From contig NZ_WTWY01000017.1 in the NCBI RefSeq assembly GCF_009870825.1, forward strand, positions 1 through 64,000: DNA of 64,000 nt. The letters are read 5' to 3'. Numbering within the stretch: position 1 is the stretch's first letter; each line of letters begins with the position of its first letter. This stretch comes from Paenibacillus sp. USDA918EY. GTDB taxonomy: Bacteria; Bacillota; Bacilli; Paenibacillales; Paenibacillaceae. A program made the position numbers and the translations under genes. Below the pieces are notes generated by a model that made no database searches, had not been told where the DNA came from, and was given only the letters and a program-made list of their open reading frames with translations. Below, one piece after another: positions 62,701-64,000 of this stretch.

Positions 62701-62804
62701 TCCGCGAAAACGTGCTGGTCAAAGACGTTGTGTTCGGCAAGGAAGACGGCATGGAAACCGTTGATTTGGCAGGCAAAACGCTTGGCGTGCGCATTGCAGA
62801 GTAG
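59709..62804 (+). CDS. ileS: isoleucine--tRNA ligase, eukaryote-like (IleRS2) type
   Basis: Class I synthetase of 1031 aa charging tRNA-Ile, with an editing domain that removes Val-tRNA-Ile. Signature motifs are GPPTANGAPHIGHVLGR (HIGH, about 48-64) and GQKMSKSKGN (KMSKS, about 590-600). The editing domain holds LAWTTTPWTLPAHVALA. The sequence style and length fit the type 2 clade, not the roughly 920-aa B. subtilis type. ATG 59709 lies 6 nt after GGAGG; ATG 59712 is also possible. It is controlled by the T-box, 600 bp away. Confidence 0.95.
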   Translation: MMQKVDIKEKARTRDLRVLKKWNEEDTFRRSMENRKGRPNYVFYEGPPTANGAPHIGHVLGRVIKDFIGRYQTMKGYRVVRKAGWDTHGLPVELGVEKQLGISGKQEIEKYGVEEFIKKCKASVFEYEKQWRELTEAIGYWTDLDHPYITLENNYIESVWNILATIHDKGLLYRGHRVSPYCPCCQTTLSSHEVAQGYEDVKDLSATAKFKLHDSGDYVLAWTTTPWTLPAHVALAMNPDMDYARVQKNGEVYIVAKNLVEDVMKEDYQVLSTHKGSEFIGKTYTPPFTYIHPEKGNLIVGASFVTDASGTGIVHMAPAHGEDDYRTCRENGISFVSVVNAQGRYTDEVTDLAGRFVKDCDLDIVKMLSEKGLLFSKEKYEHSYPFCWRCKSPLLYYAMESWFIETTAVKDQLIANNNGVEWFPGHIREGRFGKFLEDLVDWNISRNRYWGTPLNVWVCDSCKKEYAPHSFADLREHATTALPDDFELHKPYVDEVKVKCPHCDGGVMERTSEVIDVWFDSGSMPFAQHHYPFENESTFEEQFPADMICEGIDQTRGWFYSLLAVSTLFKGVAPYKAVIATGHILDENGQKMSKSKGNVIDPWDIINEFGTDAFRWALLADSAPWNSKRFSKGIVAEAKSKVVDTLVNTHSFLTLYANIDGYDPAKHPFKPSDNKLDRWILSRLNSLIQLVDKGLAVNDFLNSAKGIEGFVDELSNWYIRRSRDRFWGSGLTEDKLAAYGTLTHVLLTLSKLMAPYTPFLSEDIYTNLGGGESVHLADFPQADESLIDKTLEADMEAARQIVELARNVRNETGIKTRQPLSELIVSMDRPFDAEGYQEIIKEEINVKDLVLETSDSGFVDFTLKMNLKVAGKKYGKNIGFLQGFLKGLSPEETRAAVQSGGLNVTSPEGEELQITADELLVEKHAKSGFASASGYGITVALNTEITPELEQEGWVREVVRAVQDYRKKLDLPIEKRVTLVLDADEELTQAIRAFDHVLRENVLVKDVVFGKEDGMETVDLAGKTLGVRIAE

Positions 62805-62886
62805 CTCCGAAAGACAAAAAAAGCCCAAGATAGCCTTCCCGCTTGAATGAGAGGTTGACTTTAGGCAAATAATAGCAGTCAAAGAA

Positions 62887-62945
62887 TAAAACGAGCCTTA
62901 AGGCGCCGGACAAAAACCGGCGGCTGCGGGCTCGTTTGTTTTTCT
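62887..62945 (+). terminator. intrinsic terminator after ileS
   Basis: AAACGAGCC and GGGCTCGTTT form the outer stem, with GCCGG/CCGGC inside around ACAAAAA; TTTGTTTTT follows. Confidence 0.87.
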
Positions 62946-62986
62946 CGCGAGATGCTTTGCAACGCTTTTACGAAGGGAAGTCATCT

Positions 62987-63319
62987 ATGGTCAACGATCG
63001 GAAAACATGCGAATCTGCGGCGGAGAAAGAACAGCTGAGCCGGATTTATCAGCTTACGGCCCAAATTGCGGACGAGATGGAAAGATCCCGCATTGCCGAC
63101 TATACTCAGCTTCTTCACAAGCCGATGCGGCTGATCTGGCTGAATTTGCTTTCCGGAACGGCGCGCGGGGTCGGGATTGCGATTGGTTTTACTTTTTTTG
63201 CCGCCACCATTATTTACGTCCTGCAGGTGCTTGGTGCGCTCAACCTGCCCATCATCGGGGATTATATCGCGGATATCGTGCGGATCGTGCAGCGGCAGAT
63301 GGAACTGAAAACATATTAG
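62987..63319 (+). CDS. DUF5665 membrane protein
   Basis: Protein of 110 aa. The N-terminal half is hydrophilic and helical (ERSRIADYTQLLHKPMRLIWLN); one or two membrane helices follow (about 58-90). This matches DUF5665, which has no known function. ATG 62987 follows AAGGGAAG; the longer frame from 62936 overlaps the ileS terminator and is unlikely. It converges on the yteA-like gene. Confidence 0.75.
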   Translation: MVNDRKTCESAAEKEQLSRIYQLTAQIADEMERSRIADYTQLLHKPMRLIWLNLLSGTARGVGIAIGFTFFAATIIYVLQVLGALNLPIIGDYIADIVRIVQRQMELKTY

Positions 63320-63355
63320 ACCGGCGCAAGGAAGGAAATCGGACGAAACGAAAGA

Positions 63356-64000
63356 TCAAATGAGATAATCTTCTTCGTCCTCTTCCTCTTCAGCCAGCTG
63401 GTACATGTCGATTCCTTCGCCCATGTCCATGTATTTGCGGTATTGCTGATTTCGCACGATATCGATCAGGTTGCCGTACATGTCGGTGGCGACGAAAGCT
63501 TCCAAAGGTTCGACGCAGCCTTCAAGCTCTTCCGACGCCTCGATTTCCATCTCGTTGTAGCTGTGGATTTCATTGCCTTCGGCCATGGCCGGCGTGTTGG
63601 ATGTCCCGAAATTTTCGACCGCCTGCCAGGCGTCTTCGCCGTCAAAACCGTTTTGGTCTTCGCGTTCATCCAGGCTCGTACGGCCGAACGGCGGCATCAG
63701 GAAATATTCCTCCACCGGGCGGTAGTTGGATACATGATGTTTCGGGTTATCCTCAACGCAATATTCCGCCGTCGGAACGGCTTCGAGGCGTTCGTAAGGA
63801 ATCGGCTTGTTACAAACGGGACAGATGCCGTACGTTCCCTGATCCATCCGTTCGAGCGCATCGCGGATCAGCTCCATCCGGTTGTCGTCGTGGTTTTGAA
63901 GCATCAGGTCCACTTCACGGTCGTACATCTCGGTCCCCATATCTCCCGGATGGTTGTCAACGAGAGACAGTTCGCCCGATTCGTCCCGCATGGACTCGTC
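63356..64000 (-). CDS. yteA: YteA family sporulation protein (DksA/TraR zinc-finger type), partial
   Basis: The gene runs off the right edge; the frame is open to 64000, so its true start lies outside. At least 215 aa are seen. The N-terminal part is DksA-like (DREVDLMLQNHDDNRMELIRDALERMDQGTYGICPVCNKPIPYERLEAVPTAEYCVE); two zinc-finger Cys lie in CPVC and one in YCVED. An acidic tail (EEEEDEEDYLI) ends it. YteA proteins are found in spore formers, without proven function. Confidence 0.85.
   Translation of the reverse strand, partial: DESMRDESGELSLVDNHPGDMGTEMYDREVDLMLQNHDDNRMELIRDALERMDQGTYGICPVCNKPIPYERLEAVPTAEYCVEDNPKHHVSNYRPVEEYFLMPPFGRTSLDEREDQNGFDGEDAWQAVENFGTSNTPAMAEGNEIHSYNEMEIEASEELEGCVEPLEAFVATDMYGNLIDIVRNQQYRKYMDMGEGIDMYQLAEEEEDEEDYLI

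Noticed and set aside
59763..62882. 1039-codon frame on the minus strand
   Set aside because: It mirrors ileS. The composition is rich in Arg, His, Phe and Asp, as expected for antisense of a GC-biased gene, and no domain is recognisable.

Overview
The window reads as chromosome of a spore-forming, low-to-mid GC Firmicute, most likely a Paenibacillus or close relative. The grounds are Bacillales-type gene order (typA-ylaH, ylaJ/phoH, rsfA-panE, bshC-mraZ, and ftsAZ-spoIIGA-sigE-sigG-ylmC-pgeF-ylmE-sepF-ylmG-ylmH-divIVA-ileS), sporulation genes (sigE, sigG, spoIIGA, spoVD, spoVE, rsfA, yteA-like), bacillithiol synthesis (bshC), a meso-diaminopimelate-type MurE, and strong AGGAGG-type ribosome binding sites with many TTG/GTG starts. 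No rRNA, tRNA, CRISPR array, prophage or transposase gene was seen.

Layout. 0.2-5.7 kb: secreted and small proteins (subtilisin-like protease, YpuI-like protein, GH43 arabinanase with a cre site, DUF1540 protein, lytic transglycosylase). 5.9-8.3 kb: cysteine desulfurase plus ThiI (tRNA 4-thiouridine/thiamine sulfur transfer). 8.4-9.9 kb: divergent TerC pair. 10-18.9 kb: typA, ylaH, LCP cell-wall ligase, a 42-codon small ORF, YlaJ lipoprotein, PhoH, a solute-binding protein and a secreted coiled-coil protein. 19.1-22 kb: DUF2626, rsfA, panE, DUF3397. 22.1-27.8 kb: oppA-BCDF oligopeptide importer. 28.2-31.1 kb: bshC and ahcY.

31.3-50.6 kb is the division and cell wall (dcw) cluster: mraZ, rsmH, ftsL, pbpB, spoVD, murE, murF, mraY, murD, spoVE, murG, murA, divIB, ftsA, ftsZ. 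It runs from a promoter with three MraZ-type repeats to a strong terminator after ftsZ, with an internal terminator after murD and internal promoters before murA and ftsA. 51.1-54.2 kb holds the mother-cell and forespore sigma genes spoIIGA, sigE and sigG. 54.6-58.7 kb is the ylm cluster and divIVA, followed by ileS under an isoleucine T-box. The right edge cuts a yteA-like gene.

The most unusual material is non-coding. Nine tandem ~38-bp hairpin repeats with compensatory arm changes fill the spoIIGA-sigE gap up to the sigE ribosome binding site. A ~517-bp block bounded by a perfect 19-bp inverted repeat, packed with hairpins and a 94-bp tandem duplication, lies between the ileS T-box terminator and the ileS start. 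The bshC leader contains a nested inverted repeat of ~115 nt. The sigG ribosome binding site is partly enclosed in a 10-bp stem. Functions of the repeats are unknown; those given here are hypotheses.
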